Shown here: piece by piece, positions 47,099 through 56,869 of the stretch
How the letters are laid out: each line of letters begins with the position of its first letter
Numbering within the stretch: the stretch's first letter is position 1
From: Mesorhizobium amorphae
GTDB taxonomy: Bacteria; Pseudomonadota; Alphaproteobacteria; Rhizobiales; Rhizobiaceae
Assembly: GCF_014843845.1 (NCBI RefSeq)
Contig: NZ_JHQS01000015.1
Span: forward strand, 289,280 to 353,279
Reading direction: 5' to 3'
DNA: 64,000 nucleotides
Made by a program: the position numbers and the translations under genes
Notes under the pieces: model-generated
What the model was told of the DNA's origin: nothing
Databases searched by the model: none
What the model saw: only the letters and a program-made list of their open reading frames with translations

Positions 47099-48190
47099 TC
47101 AGGTTCTGACGGCTACCTGGTGGGGTAGCGGATACGCGCCCTTGGTGCCGCGCCAGTGCGCGGCAGCAAAACCCAGCAGAACTAGCGCAAAACCCTGATG
47201 CGTCAGCGCCATGTGCAGCGGCACCAGCATCAACAGCGTGCCGACGCCGATCGAGGCCTGCACCAGGACAATCAGGAACAGCAGCGTCGCGCGGCGGGCA
47301 TGCGTCGTGCCGGGCAGGCGGATGCGCGTGGCGATCATGTGCCAGAGCGCGACCGCGAAGATCGTGTAGGCGCCGAGCCGATGGACGAACTGCACTGTCT
47401 TCGGGTTCTCGAAGAAATTGCGCCAGGCCGGCTCGAGCAGCAAGAGATCACCGGGGATCACCTTGCCATCCATCAGCGGCCAGGTGTTGTAGCTGAGGCC
47501 GGCGTCGAGACCCGCGACCAGCCCGCCCAGATAGATCTGCACCAGTGCCAGCAGCACGATGAACCCGGCCAGTCGCTGTGTCGAGCGGTCGGCAGCCGGC
47601 TCGGAATGCGGAGCAAGCCCACGCGCGACCACCATAGTTGCCGTGAAGATCAGTGCCGCCAGTGTCAGATGCGTCGCCAGCCGGTACTGGCTGACCGAGA
47701 CGCGGTCGATCAGACCGGACGCCACCATCCACCAGCCGATCGCGCCCTGCAGGCCGCCAAGCAGCAGAATGCCGACCAGCTTTGGCCCCAGGCCGCTCTC
47801 GATGCGGCGTGTCGCCCAGAAGAACAGCAGCGGCAAGGCAAAGACCACACCGACGCCGCGCGCCAGGATGCGATGCACCCATTCCCACCAGAAGATCGAC
47901 TTGAACGCCTCGATGCTCATGCCCTTGTTGAGCTCGGTGTACTGAGGGATCTGCTGGTAGCGCTGGAACTCTTCCTGCCACTCGGCGTCGTTGAGCGGTG
48001 GGATGACACCGTGGATCGGCTGCCATTCGGTGATCGACAGACCGGACTCGGTAAGCCTGGTGGCGCCGCCGACCAGCACCAGCGCGACCAGCACCAGAAG
48101 CACGACATAGAGCCAGCCGCGCACAAGCGCCCGGTTGTGCAGGTCGCGATCGCGGCCAGCGTAAGGTGCCGCGGCGGTTATGGCAGCCAT
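47099..48190 (-). CDS. ctaA: Heme A synthase (COX15/CtaA)
   Basis: The 363-aa inner-membrane protein has eight predicted helices, [21 protein letters not shown], the heme-ligand His in [11 protein letters not shown], and later [11 protein letters not shown]. It converts heme O to heme A for aa3-type cytochrome oxidase. The length and motifs are those of the alphaproteobacterial type 2 enzyme. It stands alone. Confidence 0.95.
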   Translation of the reverse strand: MAAITAAAPYAGRDRDLHNRALVRGWLYVVLLVLVALVLVGGATRLTESGLSITEWQPIHGVIPPLNDAEWQEEFQRYQQIPQYTELNKGMSIEAFKSIFWWEWVHRILARGVGVVFALPLLFFWATRRIESGLGPKLVGILLLGGLQGAIGWWMVASGLIDRVSVSQYRLATHLTLAALIFTATMVVARGLAPHSEPAADRSTQRLAGFIVLLALVQIYLGGLVAGLDAGLSYNTWPLMDGKVIPGDLLLLEPAWRNFFENPKTVQFVHRLGAYTIFAVALWHMIATRIRLPGTTHARRATLLFLIVLVQASIGVGTLLMLVPLHMALTHQGFALVLLGFAAAHWRGTKGAYPLPHQVAVRT

Positions 48191-48337
48191 GGGCTCATCC
48201 CGGTTGAAGTCGCGGATTGGTGAACCATAGCATGCTTGCTGGCAAGACAGGGCGGCGCGGCACGCCGTCGCGCCATGTCTGCAAGGTTGCGCGCATTCCT
48301 CAATCAGCCTAAGCGATACCGATCAAGAGAGCGCGAA

Positions 48338-48553
48338 ATGCCTGTTCGCCTGAAAAAGCTGATCGGAACTTTCCTGCTGGTGGCGCTGGTCATCATCTAT
48401 GCGCTGGTGGCGTCGATCGTGGCGGTCGCCCAATTATCCGAGTCGGGCCCTCTCGTGCATTTCCTGTTCTTCCTGTTCAGCGGCCTGCTCTGGGTGCTGC
48501 CGGCGATGGGCATCATCAAATGGCTGATCCTGGAGCCGCGGCCGAAGGGCTGA
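48338..48553 (+). CDS. DUF2842 family small membrane protein
   Basis: The 71-aa protein MPVRLKKLIGTFLLVALVIIYALVA... has two membrane helices and the conserved C-terminal GLLWVLPAMGIIKWL of DUF2842, found in alphaproteobacteria. ATG 48338 gives the family length; the longer frame to 48236 is upstream sequence. Function unknown; divergent to ctaA. Confidence 0.85.
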   Translation: MPVRLKKLIGTFLLVALVIIYALVASIVAVAQLSESGPLVHFLFFLFSGLLWVLPAMGIIKWLILEPRPKG

Positions 48554-48613
48554 CGCGCTAACTTCCACAAATGCAGACGTCCCGGAGCCGTCCGGCTCCG
48601 AAGTGCTGTCGCC

Positions 48614-49672
48614 TCAGATGGTGACGACCATCTTGCCGGCATTGGCCAGCGGCGTCGTCACGCCCGACAGCATGGTGCGGATATGGGCGAGGCTCTGGTA
48701 GCGGCCGTTGATCGAAATGCGCGGCAGCGCGAGCAGGAAGCCGGAATGCTCGGCACGCAGCACGCCATGGCGCGTCGTTACCGCCGAGACATAGCCGGCA
48801 TCGCGGGCAAAGCCGACCTCGCGGCAGCCGACGGCGCTGGCATAGCCATAGGGATAAGCGAGATGGCGCGGCTCCTCGCCCAGCTTCGCCTGCAGGATGC
48901 GCCTGACGTCGCCGATCTCGCGGCGCGCATCGGCCTCCGAAAGCCGCTTCAGGTTGACGTGGTTGACGGTATGGGCGCCGATGGTCACCAGCGGATGAGC
49001 GGCCATGGTGCGGATCTCGTCCCAGTTCATCAGCGTGCTCGGTTGCTGGCCGTCCAGCCTGATGCCGTTCATGCGCGCGAATTCGTGCAGCGCCGCGCGC
49101 AGGTCCTCCTCGCGGACCTCCAGCGTCAGCCAGGTGTGCAGGCGGTTGTTGGCCTGCAGCTTCTTTCCCCGCGTCGAACAGTCGATCGTCACCGGGCCAT
49201 CCGGCGTCGCCAGCGTCAGCCGATCACGCGCATTGACGATATCCTCGACCACGTCCCACCACAGATCGGCGGCGCCGTCGATCAGCCCCGGCGCGACATA
49301 GATGGTGATCGGCGCACCGTGCTTTTCCAGCACCGGCAGCGCCTCGGTCATGTTGTCGCGATAGGCATCGTCGGCGGTAATGGTGGCGAACTGCCCGCTC
49401 TTGCCGCCGGCCTTGATGCGCTCGATCGCCTCGTCGAGCGAGACGAAAGCGTAGCCGTCGGCCTTCATGTCGGCGATGAGGGCGTCAAGGAAGCCGGGGG
49501 CGATGTTGAGATGCCGGTTGACGCCGTCGGGCTTCTCCGGCGTCGCGGTGACCCGGTGCAGCATCAGGATGGCGCCGATGCCGCCGACAAACGGCTTTGC
49601 CAGCGGAGCGAGGCCGGTATAGCGGGCGACGTTGAGCGCCAGTTTCCGGATTGCCTCGCCCCCGTCGATCAT
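48614..49672 (-). CDS. Polysaccharide deacetylase family protein
   Basis: The 352-aa NodB-fold protein has the metal motif start FATITADDAYRDN (TADD in place of TFDD) and GAHTVNHVNL with the two His ligands, then YPYG. It should remove acetyl groups from a glycan. ATG 49672 follows AAGGTGAAGGA. It is not exported by an obvious signal peptide. It is divergent from the GNAT/CelD-like gene and belongs to the EPS cluster. Confidence 0.87.
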   Translation of the reverse strand: MIDGGEAIRKLALNVARYTGLAPLAKPFVGGIGAILMLHRVTATPEKPDGVNRHLNIAPGFLDALIADMKADGYAFVSLDEAIERIKAGGKSGQFATITADDAYRDNMTEALPVLEKHGAPITIYVAPGLIDGAADLWWDVVEDIVNARDRLTLATPDGPVTIDCSTRGKKLQANNRLHTWLTLEVREEDLRAALHEFARMNGIRLDGQQPSTLMNWDEIRTMAAHPLVTIGAHTVNHVNLKRLSEADARREIGDVRRILQAKLGEEPRHLAYPYGYASAVGCREVGFARDAGYVSAVTTRHGVLRAEHSGFLLALPRISINGRYQSLAHIRTMLSGVTTPLANAGKMVVTI

Positions 49673-49762
49673 TCCTTCACCTTTTGCGCCTAGGCTCGCC
49701 CAAGCACGGAATGCGCCTACGCGTGCCCCCAATCGGGATGAATACGCCTTAAGGATTGAGGT

Positions 49763-50995
49763 ATGGTTGACGCCACCGCGTCATTTGACGGCAATCGGCT
49801 CGCCGCGAGCAAGGCATCGGCGCGCGCACTGCCAGACAATCAGGCCGGCCTGTCTGTCGCCGTGGCCGACGGCAAGACACTTGCCTCCTACGCGGAATTC
49901 TGCGGTTCAGCGCTGTTTGCGCCGGCGCAAAGCGCCGCCTGGATCCGCAACTGGGCCAACGAGGTTCACACCGACATTGTAGTCGCGACGCTGAGTTCCG
50001 AAGGCGAGCCGGTGCTTTCGCTGGCCCTCGAAGTTGCCCGCCGTGGACCATTTCGTGTCGGCCGCTTTATCGGCGGCCGCCATGCCAACGGCAATTTCGC
50101 CGCCGCCGCGCCTGACTGGCTGCCAACGGCCGATGCTTCGGCCATTCGCAGCATGGTGACGGCGATCGCCAAGGCGCGGCCCGACATCGACCTCATTGCG
50201 CTCGAGCGGCTGCTGCCCGACCTCGACGGCATCGCCAACCCGTTCGCGGCGCTGCCCGGTTTTCCGAGCCCGAACCTGTCGCTCGCCGTCGATCTCGATG
50301 GTGGCTTCGATGCGCTGCTGGCGCGCGCGAGCGGCAAGCGCAAGCGCAAGAAGCACCGCTCGCAGACGCGCAAGTTCGAGGCGGTCGGCAGTCACCGCCG
50401 CATCGAGGCGAAGACGGCAGACGAGGTGAACCGGCTGCTCGACGCCTTCTTCGAAATGAAGGAGTTCCGCTTCCGCAAGATGGGCATCGCCAATGTTTTC
50501 GGCGAGCCGGAGATTTGCGCCTTCTTCCGCGCGCTGTTCAGCGAGGCGCTGACGGAGGAAAAGCCATCCTTTATGCTGCATGGTCTCGAGGTCGCCGGCA
50601 AGCTGCGCGCGGTCACCGGATCGAGCCGGTCGGGCAAGCGGCTGATCTGCGAGTTCGGGGCGATAGCCGAGGACAACCTCGCCCACACCAGCCCCGGCGA
50701 CTTCCTGTTTTTCGACAACATTCAGGAAGCCTGCGAGACCGGCTTCGGCCTCTATGATTTCTCGGTCGGCGACGAGCCCTACAAAAGGCTGTGGTGCGAT
50801 ATCGAAACCCGGCATTTCGAGGTTCTTCTGCCGCTGACGCTGAACGGCCGCGCGCTGGCGATCGCGATGCGGCAGGGCGCGCGGGCGAAGGCCTTCATCA
50901 AGAACAGCCCGCTCATCTGGAAGCTGACCAAAATGGTCCGCCGCAAGGCAGCGGGCCAGGCGGCGCCTGCCGCCACCGGCGACGACGACAGCTGA
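49763..50995 (+). CDS. GNAT/FemAB-type protein (CelD/BcsL-like)
   Basis: The 410-aa protein has a C-terminal GNAT fold (PF13480 type): KRKRKKHRSQTRKFEAV, then EVAGKLRAVTGSSRSGK and ENLAHTSPGDFLFFDNIQEA-like region. Such proteins in EPS or cellulose clusters are thought to add acetyl or amino acid groups to the polymer. It starts 91 bases from the divergent deacetylase, so one protein may add what the other takes away. No signal peptide. Confidence 0.8.
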   Translation: MVDATASFDGNRLAASKASARALPDNQAGLSVAVADGKTLASYAEFCGSALFAPAQSAAWIRNWANEVHTDIVVATLSSEGEPVLSLALEVARRGPFRVGRFIGGRHANGNFAAAAPDWLPTADASAIRSMVTAIAKARPDIDLIALERLLPDLDGIANPFAALPGFPSPNLSLAVDLDGGFDALLARASGKRKRKKHRSQTRKFEAVGSHRRIEAKTADEVNRLLDAFFEMKEFRFRKMGIANVFGEPEICAFFRALFSEALTEEKPSFMLHGLEVAGKLRAVTGSSRSGKRLICEFGAIAEDNLAHTSPGDFLFFDNIQEACETGFGLYDFSVGDEPYKRLWCDIETRHFEVLLPLTLNGRALAIAMRQGARAKAFIKNSPLIWKLTKMVRRKAAGQAAPAATGDDDS

Positions 50996-51077
50996 CGAAC
51001 TGCCCTCACCCAATCTCTGCTTGGCAGATTCTGTAGCGGCGAAAATCCTGCACCGTTGCGCGGACTGATTCCGCCAC

Positions 51078-53252
51078 TCAAGCCGCCGAACGCCGTCCAG
51101 GCAGTGGCGTTCCCGGCGTCTCGTGGCCGATCGGTGTCACCAGCGTCAGTTCGGGATAGCCGTTCTCGATCAGCTTGACCGCCGCCTGTGTCACCTCGTC
51201 GTCGGCCTCGAGCATCGAGAGGAAGACCTCGGTGGCCTCGCCAACCAGCCTGCCAATGCCTTGCGCGTCGGCCGGGCCGCATTCGACCACGACGAGGTCG
51301 TAGGCGGTGGTCAGCGACTGCATGATGATCGGCAGCCGATCGGCGGCACGCATGGCGCGGGCCGGATCGGCGGTACCGACGGGAATGACATGGCAGTCGG
51401 AGTAGAGATCGGCGTGGATGACGTCGCTGAACTGCGCTTCCGAGGCGAGCAGGTCGGTGATCCCCGGGAAAAGCCCGCTGTCCAGCATCGGCCGCGAGGC
51501 AGCACCTGACGCGGTGAGATCGAGCAGCAGCACGCGCAGGCCGGCGTCGGAAACCTCGCGCGCCACCAGCACCGCCGAGGCGGCCGCCTCGTCGCCTTCC
51601 GGCGACACGAATATGGCGCGCGCCGCACCCGATGCGATCAATTTTTCCGCGGCCCTGTCGACGTCGACCTCGCCAAGCGTCGAGCGGGCCGGTTCGGACT
51701 CTTGCGCCGGCGCATCCGCTGCCGTCACGACGTCCGATTCCGCCTGCGGTTGTTCGGCCGGAGGCACCTCAGGCGCAATCGCCTCGGCAACCACAGGCTC
51801 CTGCCGGGCGACCGGCATCGACACCTGTTCGATTCGCCCGAATTGGGCGCCGGTGGCCGGGCGCATGGCGCGGCCCGAAAACAGTTCGCCCAGCAGCATG
51901 GCGATCGCCATCAGCAGCAGCGAACCGGCGAAGGCAGCGCCGACGATCGGCACGACCTTCGGGAAGTAGGGTTCCGACGGCACGACGGCGCGGGAAAAGA
52001 CACGGGCGTCGACGGGCAGGTAGTTGCGGTCGTTGCGCGAGGAGGCCTCGCGGTAGCGGGTCATATAGGATTCAAGCAGTTGGCGCTGGGCGTTCGCGTC
52101 GCGCTGCAGCGCGTCCAGTTCGACCTGCTGCTCGCCGGCGCGGGCCGATGCCGCCTTCATCGTGTTGACGTCGGCGACGAGCTGGTTTTCGCGCGCCTGC
52201 GCCGTCTGCGCCTGCGTCATCAGCCCCTTCATGATCTTTTCCGCTTCGTTGCGGATCTGCCCGTCCATATCCGCAAGCTGCGACTTCAGCGCCCGGATGC
52301 GCGGATGGTTGCCGAGCAAGGTGGTGGAGAGGTCGGCGATGTTGGTCCTGAGCTCGACCTGCCGCTCGCGCAGACGCTGGATCAGATCCGACGACAGTAC
52401 TTCCGGCACGGCATCGAGCGAGCCGCCATTCTGCAGCGCCTTGCGCACGCCGTCGGCGGTCGCCTCGGCGGCAGCGCGGTTGGCGCGCACTTTCGACAGT
52501 TCACTCGACAGTTCGGAAAGCTGCTGGGTGGGCAGGACCGAATTGTTCCCGCCCATCAAAAGGTCGGACTGGGCACGGAAGTCGGCAACCTTGGCCTCGG
52601 CATCCTTGACGCGCTTCGACAGGTCGGCGATTTCGGGCGCCAGCCAGTCGGTCGCGGCAGCGTTCGATTCCTGCTTGGCGTTGCCCTGGACGGATATGTA
52701 GGTGTCGGCGATGGCGTTCGGGATATCGGCGGCCAGCCTGGGATCCTCCGACGAGAACTCGATGACGATAACGCGTGATTTTTCAACGCTGTAGACGTTG
52801 AGCTTCTCGCGCATCTTCTTCAGCACGCGCTCTTCCGGCGGGATCTCGTTGGGATCGCTTTTCAGGCCGACGATGACGAGCAGCCGGCCGAGCGCCGACA
52901 TGTTGGCCGCTTCGTCGAACTCGGGCAGCCGCGACAGGTTCAGCTTGGAGGCCACTTGCTTGAGGATGTCGGTCGAGGAAATGACCTCGACCTGGCTGGC
53001 GACGCCCTCCTCGTCCAGAATCGGCTTGTCGTTGTCGGCGGTGCCGTCAGGCCTGGTGAAGACCGATTCGCGCGTTTCGATCAGCAGCTTCGTCTGCGCC
53101 TTGAAGTGCGGCGTGGCGAGCGAGGCGAATGCGAACGCCAAGCCGGTGACGGCAAGGGCTACGACAAGGATGCGCAGCCAGTGCCTCGCCAGGCTGGCGA
53201 AGAGCTGCCTGAGATCGACATCGACATCTGCGGCCGCGGACTGGACGGACAT
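51078..53252 (-). CDS. ExoP/GumC/Wzz-type EPS copolymerase with degenerate tyrosine-kinase domain
   Basis: The 724-aa protein has two membrane helices (about 24-44 and 433-455), a long periplasmic coiled-coil region with Wzz fold between them, and a cytoplasmic BY-kinase-like domain (about 535-710). In the latter, the Walker A region reads SPEGDEAAASAVLVARE: no Gly-Lys-Ser/Thr. Walker A' reads VLLLDLTAS and Walker B LVVVECGP with Glu for Asp, and there is no C-terminal Tyr cluster. It should set chain length and couple polymerase and Wza, but probably cannot phosphorylate. ATG 53252 follows GGAG. It diverges from the Wza-like gene. Confidence 0.85.
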   Translation of the reverse strand: MSVQSAAADVDVDLRQLFASLARHWLRILVVALAVTGLAFAFASLATPHFKAQTKLLIETRESVFTRPDGTADNDKPILDEEGVASQVEVISSTDILKQVASKLNLSRLPEFDEAANMSALGRLLVIVGLKSDPNEIPPEERVLKKMREKLNVYSVEKSRVIVIEFSSEDPRLAADIPNAIADTYISVQGNAKQESNAAATDWLAPEIADLSKRVKDAEAKVADFRAQSDLLMGGNNSVLPTQQLSELSSELSKVRANRAAAEATADGVRKALQNGGSLDAVPEVLSSDLIQRLRERQVELRTNIADLSTTLLGNHPRIRALKSQLADMDGQIRNEAEKIMKGLMTQAQTAQARENQLVADVNTMKAASARAGEQQVELDALQRDANAQRQLLESYMTRYREASSRNDRNYLPVDARVFSRAVVPSEPYFPKVVPIVGAAFAGSLLLMAIAMLLGELFSGRAMRPATGAQFGRIEQVSMPVARQEPVVAEAIAPEVPPAEQPQAESDVVTAADAPAQESEPARSTLGEVDVDRAAEKLIASGAARAIFVSPEGDEAAASAVLVAREVSDAGLRVLLLDLTASGAASRPMLDSGLFPGITDLLASEAQFSDVIHADLYSDCHVIPVGTADPARAMRAADRLPIIMQSLTTAYDLVVVECGPADAQGIGRLVGEATEVFLSMLEADDEVTQAAVKLIENGYPELTLVTPIGHETPGTPLPGRRSAA

Positions 53253-53332
53253 GCATTTCTGCTCCGGTACTTGAGTCCGCCGCACCGTAAACAACTATGG
53301 TAACTCAGCCGTTAAGACCGCAGTAAGCATCC

Positions 53333-53447
53333 GTTAGGGTTTACTGCGCGGCCGCAAACAGAGGCTGTAAAACCATATAAATGAGTGTGGGTTTTGCCAT
53401 TTGCCGCCGCTTTGGGTTGCAGCCCTTTACCGGCCATTAACCCTAAC
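53333..53447. promoter_or_regulatory. Divergent EPS promoter region with 9-bp inverted repeat
   Basis: GTTAGGGTT (53333-53341) and AACCCTAAC (53439-53447) are perfect complements 97 bases apart in the 270-base spacer between the copolymerase and Wza-like genes. They could bind one regulator at two sites with looping. No other gene is in the spacer. Confidence 0.4.
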
Positions 53448-53522
53448 AGGATGATAACGGGTCCGTTCCCTGAGGTTGCCGCAGCACCTGGCGGCCAGAG
53501 CGATGAAGGTTCGTATCCGGTC

Positions 53523-54086
53523 ATGAAAAGCACTGCTTCCCTCTTTCGTGCTCTGCTTGCCGTATCGATGCTTGCCGGCTGCTCCAGCTACCGGCCAACG
53601 CCGGCAGCCTTCCATGAAGTGCTCGACCAGCCCTACCGACTTGGCGCCGGCGACCGCGTCCGCGTCACCGTGTTCGAGCAGGACGGATTGACCAACACCT
53701 ACAGCGTCGACCAGTCCGGCTACCTCTCCTTCCCGCTGGTCGGCTCGGTACCGGCGCGCGGCCATACAGCCCATCAGCTTGAGAAGGAAATCGCCGACAA
53801 ACTGCGGCAAGGTTACCTGCGCGACCCCGACGTATCGGTCGAGATCGACCGCTACCGGCCGATCTTCGTCATGGGCGAAGTGGGCGCCGCGGGCCAATAT
53901 TCCTATGTGCCGGGCCTCACCGTGCAGAAGGCCATCGCCATTGCCGGCGGCTTCACGCCGCGCGCCAACCAGGAGAGCGTCGACATCACCCGCGACATCA
54001 ACGGCAAGGTGATGACCGGTCGGGTGGTCACCTCGGACCCGCTGCTGCCCGGCGACACCGTCTACGTCCGCGAACGCCTGTTCTGA
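53523..54086 (+). CDS. Wza/GumB-type polysaccharide export lipoprotein
   Basis: The 187-aa protein has a lipoprotein signal (LLAVSMLAGCSS; Cys acylated) and a Poly_export domain YRLGAGDRVRVTVFEQDGLTNTY followed by a SLBB domain (MGEVGAAGQYSYVPGLTVQKAIAIAGGF). It forms the outer-membrane exit of the polymer. It is short, lacking the second SLBB and C-terminal helix of Wza, so it may belong to the GumB/ExoF class. ATG 53523 puts the signal at the N-terminus. Confidence 0.9.
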   Translation: MKSTASLFRALLAVSMLAGCSSYRPTPAAFHEVLDQPYRLGAGDRVRVTVFEQDGLTNTYSVDQSGYLSFPLVGSVPARGHTAHQLEKEIADKLRQGYLRDPDVSVEIDRYRPIFVMGEVGAAGQYSYVPGLTVQKAIAIAGGFTPRANQESVDITRDINGKVMTGRVVTSDPLLPGDTVYVRERLF

Positions 54087-54094
54087 CAATCAAC

Positions 54095-55225
54095 GTGGCG
54101 GACCGACTCAGGATCGTCCATTGCTTTCGCTCACCCGTCGGAGGGATATTCCGGCATGTGCGCGACCTGACCGAGGCACAGCTCGCCGCCGGTCATTCCG
54201 TCGGTATTGTTTGCGATTCGACCACCGGCGGCGAATTCGAGGAACAACTGTTCGGGCAGATGAAGGACAGCCTGGCGCTCGGCATCCATCGCACGCCGAT
54301 GCAGCGCCATGTCGGACCGGGCGATCTCGCCTCGGCCTGGCGCACCTACAGGATCATCAAGGAATTGCGGCCGGACGTGCTGCACGGGCACGGCGCCAAG
54401 GGAGGCGCCTATGCCCGTCTGTTCGGCTCATTGTTGCGGGTTTCAAGGTCTCGCGTAGCCCGCCTTTATTCGCCGCATGGCGGCTCCCTCCACTATGACG
54501 AAACGACGGCCACCGGGAAGCTGTTCTTCGCCCTCGAACGTTTCATGGGCCGCTTCACCGACTGCCTGCTGTTCGTTTCGGACTATGAGAGGAAGACCTA
54601 CCGCAGGAAGGTCGGCGAACCGCCGATCCCGAACGCGCTGGTCTATAACGGCCTGCGCGCTGCCGAGTTCGAGATGGTGCCGACCGCGCCGGGAGCGGCC
54701 GACCTGCTCTACATCGGCATGATGCGCGACCTCAAGGGTCCCGACATCTTCATCGATGCGCTGGCGCTGGCCGGCGCCACGCTTGGCCGTCGCTTGAGCG
54801 CCGTGATGGTCGGCGACGGCGACGACCTGCCGCGCTACCATGCGCAGGTCAAGCGTCTTGGGCTCGACGGCCATGTCCGCTTCCTGCCGCCCATGCCGGC
54901 CAGGGATGCCTTTGCGCTGGCGGACCTGATCGTCGTGCCTTCGCGTGCCGAGGCGATGCCCTACATCGTCCTGGAGACGCTGGCCGCCGGCAAGCCGATG
55001 ATCGCCACCGCCGTCGGCGGCATACCTGAAATCTTCGGCGAAACTTCCCCTGCCCTGATCCGCCCCAACCCGAACCAGCTCGGTGACAAGCTGAGCGAGG
55101 CGCTGGCCGACCCCGGCGCCTACAGAAACCTGATGCCGTCGACCACCGACCTGAAGGCGCGCTTCGGCGCCGACGTCATGGCCGCCGAGATCGAGAAGGC
55201 CTATTTCGCCGCGCTGCGGCGGTAG
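54095..55225 (+). CDS. Family 4 glycosyltransferase
   Basis: The 376-aa GT-B enzyme has RIVHCFRSPVGGIFRHVRDL at the start, the donor-binding region LYIGMMRDLKGPDIFIDAL and the EX7E motif in VPSRAEAMPYIVLETLAAGKP. It transfers a sugar from a nucleotide donor to the lipid-linked EPS repeat. It starts with GTG eight bases after the Wza-like stop, so they share an operon. Donor unknown. Confidence 0.9.
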   Translation: MADRLRIVHCFRSPVGGIFRHVRDLTEAQLAAGHSVGIVCDSTTGGEFEEQLFGQMKDSLALGIHRTPMQRHVGPGDLASAWRTYRIIKELRPDVLHGHGAKGGAYARLFGSLLRVSRSRVARLYSPHGGSLHYDETTATGKLFFALERFMGRFTDCLLFVSDYERKTYRRKVGEPPIPNALVYNGLRAAEFEMVPTAPGAADLLYIGMMRDLKGPDIFIDALALAGATLGRRLSAVMVGDGDDLPRYHAQVKRLGLDGHVRFLPPMPARDAFALADLIVVPSRAEAMPYIVLETLAAGKPMIATAVGGIPEIFGETSPALIRPNPNQLGDKLSEALADPGAYRNLMPSTTDLKARFGADVMAAEIEKAYFAALRR

Positions 55226-55333
55226 AGCCTGTTGCACCAGGTCAAACCGTAGACCGCTTCAAAGCCACCCGTTGTTTCAAGGGTTTCTTAGCTCTCTTTT
55301 GCTATTCACCTGAGGGAAGCTGCGGACAATCCC

Positions 55334-56869
55334 ATGAACGAAATTGATCCCGCGCGCCGCTTTTCCCTGGATGCGGTGCGCAATTTCGACGGTCCGGCCG
55401 CGAGCGATACGGCTGGCGGCATGAATGAGGTCGCGCGCCAGGTCGCCTCGCAGTATCGACGCGATACGATGTCGCCGATCATGGTCAGTGGCGTGCTGCG
55501 CATGGTCGAATTCGCGCTGCTGTTCCTGTCGGGCCTCTGCCTCTATTTCCACTATGTCGGCTTCTTCAACTATCTCCCCTGGCAGTACCCGCTGGCGATC
55601 GCCTCGGCCTCGTTCCTCGCGGTGGTGCTGCTCGACGTCTCCGACAGCTACCAGATATCGGCACTGATGCGGCCGATTGCCAATTTCGGCCGCATATTGC
55701 TGGTCTGGGCCGGCGCCTTCGCGCTGATGGCGCTGACCGCCTTCGCCATGAAGATGTCGGAGGATTACTCGCGCCTGCTGTTCGGCACCTGGTTCGTCGT
55801 CGGCTTCCTGCTGCTGTTCGGCCTGAGGCTGGTGATGTCGAAGCTGATCCGGCGCTGGGCGCGCGACGGACGCATGGAACGCCGCGCCGTCATAGTCGGT
55901 GGCGGCAAGGCAGCCGAGGTGCTGATCCGCTCGGTCGAGAAGCAGCCCTACAACGACATCCGCATCTGCGGCATCTTCGACGACCGCGGCGACAAGCGTT
56001 CGCCGCCCATCGTTGCCGGCTACCCCAAGCTCGGCACGATTTCCGAGCTGATCGAGTTCGCCCGAATCGCCCGCATCGACATGCTGATCGTGTCGCTGCC
56101 GCTGACCGCCGAATCGCGCGTGCTGCAGCTGTTGAAGAAGCTGTGGGTGCTGCCGGTGGACATCCGGCTGTCAGCGCATTCGAACGCGCTGCAGTTTCGC
56201 CCACGCGCCTATTCCTACATCGGCTCGGTGCCGATGCTCGACATCTTCGACAAACCGATCAACGACTGGGATTCGGTCGCCAAGCGCGCCTTCGACATCA
56301 TCTTCTCGATCATCGGCATCATCGTCTTCTCGCCGGTGATGCTGGTGACGGCGATCGCCATCAAGCTCGATAGCAAGGGGCCGGTGCTGTTCAAGCAGAA
56401 ACGGCACGGCTTCAACAACGAGACCATCGAGGTCTACAAGTTCCGTTCGATGTACACCGATCGGTCGGATCCGACGGCCAAGCAGACGGTGACCAAGAAC
56501 GATCCGCGCGTCACCCGCGTCGGCCGCTTCATCCGCAAGACATCGATCGACGAATTGCCGCAGTTCTTCAACTCGCTGCTCGGCTCGCTGTCGCTGATCG
56601 GGCCGCGTCCGCATGCGATTGCCGCCCAGTCGCACAACCTTCTCTATAATGAGGTGGTCGACGGCTATTTCGCCCGCCACAAGGTCAAGCCCGGCGTCAC
56701 CGGCTGGGCGCAGATCAACGGTTGGCGCGGCGAGATGGACACCAACGAGAAGATCCGCATGCGGACGGAGTACGACCTCTATTACATCGAGAACTGGTCG
56801 CTGCTGTTCGACTTGCGGATCCTGTTCCTGACACCGGTGCGCCTGCTCAACACGGAAAACGCCTATTGA
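55334..56869 (+). CDS. Undecaprenyl-phosphate glucose phosphotransferase (WcaJ/ExoY-type)
   Basis: The 511-aa polyprenyl sugar transferase has four N-terminal helices, a nucleotide-binding-like middle (RRAVIVGGGKAAEVLIRSV), and the C-terminal transferase domain from about 320 with PVLFKQKRHGFNN, VYKFRSMYTD, TSIDELPQFFN, and KPGVTGWAQINGWRGE. It starts the EPS repeat by putting a sugar phosphate on undecaprenyl phosphate. The stop overlaps the next start (TTGA). Confidence 0.93.
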   Translation: MNEIDPARRFSLDAVRNFDGPAASDTAGGMNEVARQVASQYRRDTMSPIMVSGVLRMVEFALLFLSGLCLYFHYVGFFNYLPWQYPLAIASASFLAVVLLDVSDSYQISALMRPIANFGRILLVWAGAFALMALTAFAMKMSEDYSRLLFGTWFVVGFLLLFGLRLVMSKLIRRWARDGRMERRAVIVGGGKAAEVLIRSVEKQPYNDIRICGIFDDRGDKRSPPIVAGYPKLGTISELIEFARIARIDMLIVSLPLTAESRVLQLLKKLWVLPVDIRLSAHSNALQFRPRAYSYIGSVPMLDIFDKPINDWDSVAKRAFDIIFSIIGIIVFSPVMLVTAIAIKLDSKGPVLFKQKRHGFNNETIEVYKFRSMYTDRSDPTAKQTVTKNDPRVTRVGRFIRKTSIDELPQFFNSLLGSLSLIGPRPHAIAAQSHNLLYNEVVDGYFARHKVKPGVTGWAQINGWRGEMDTNEKIRMRTEYDLYYIENWSLLFDLRILFLTPVRLLNTENAY

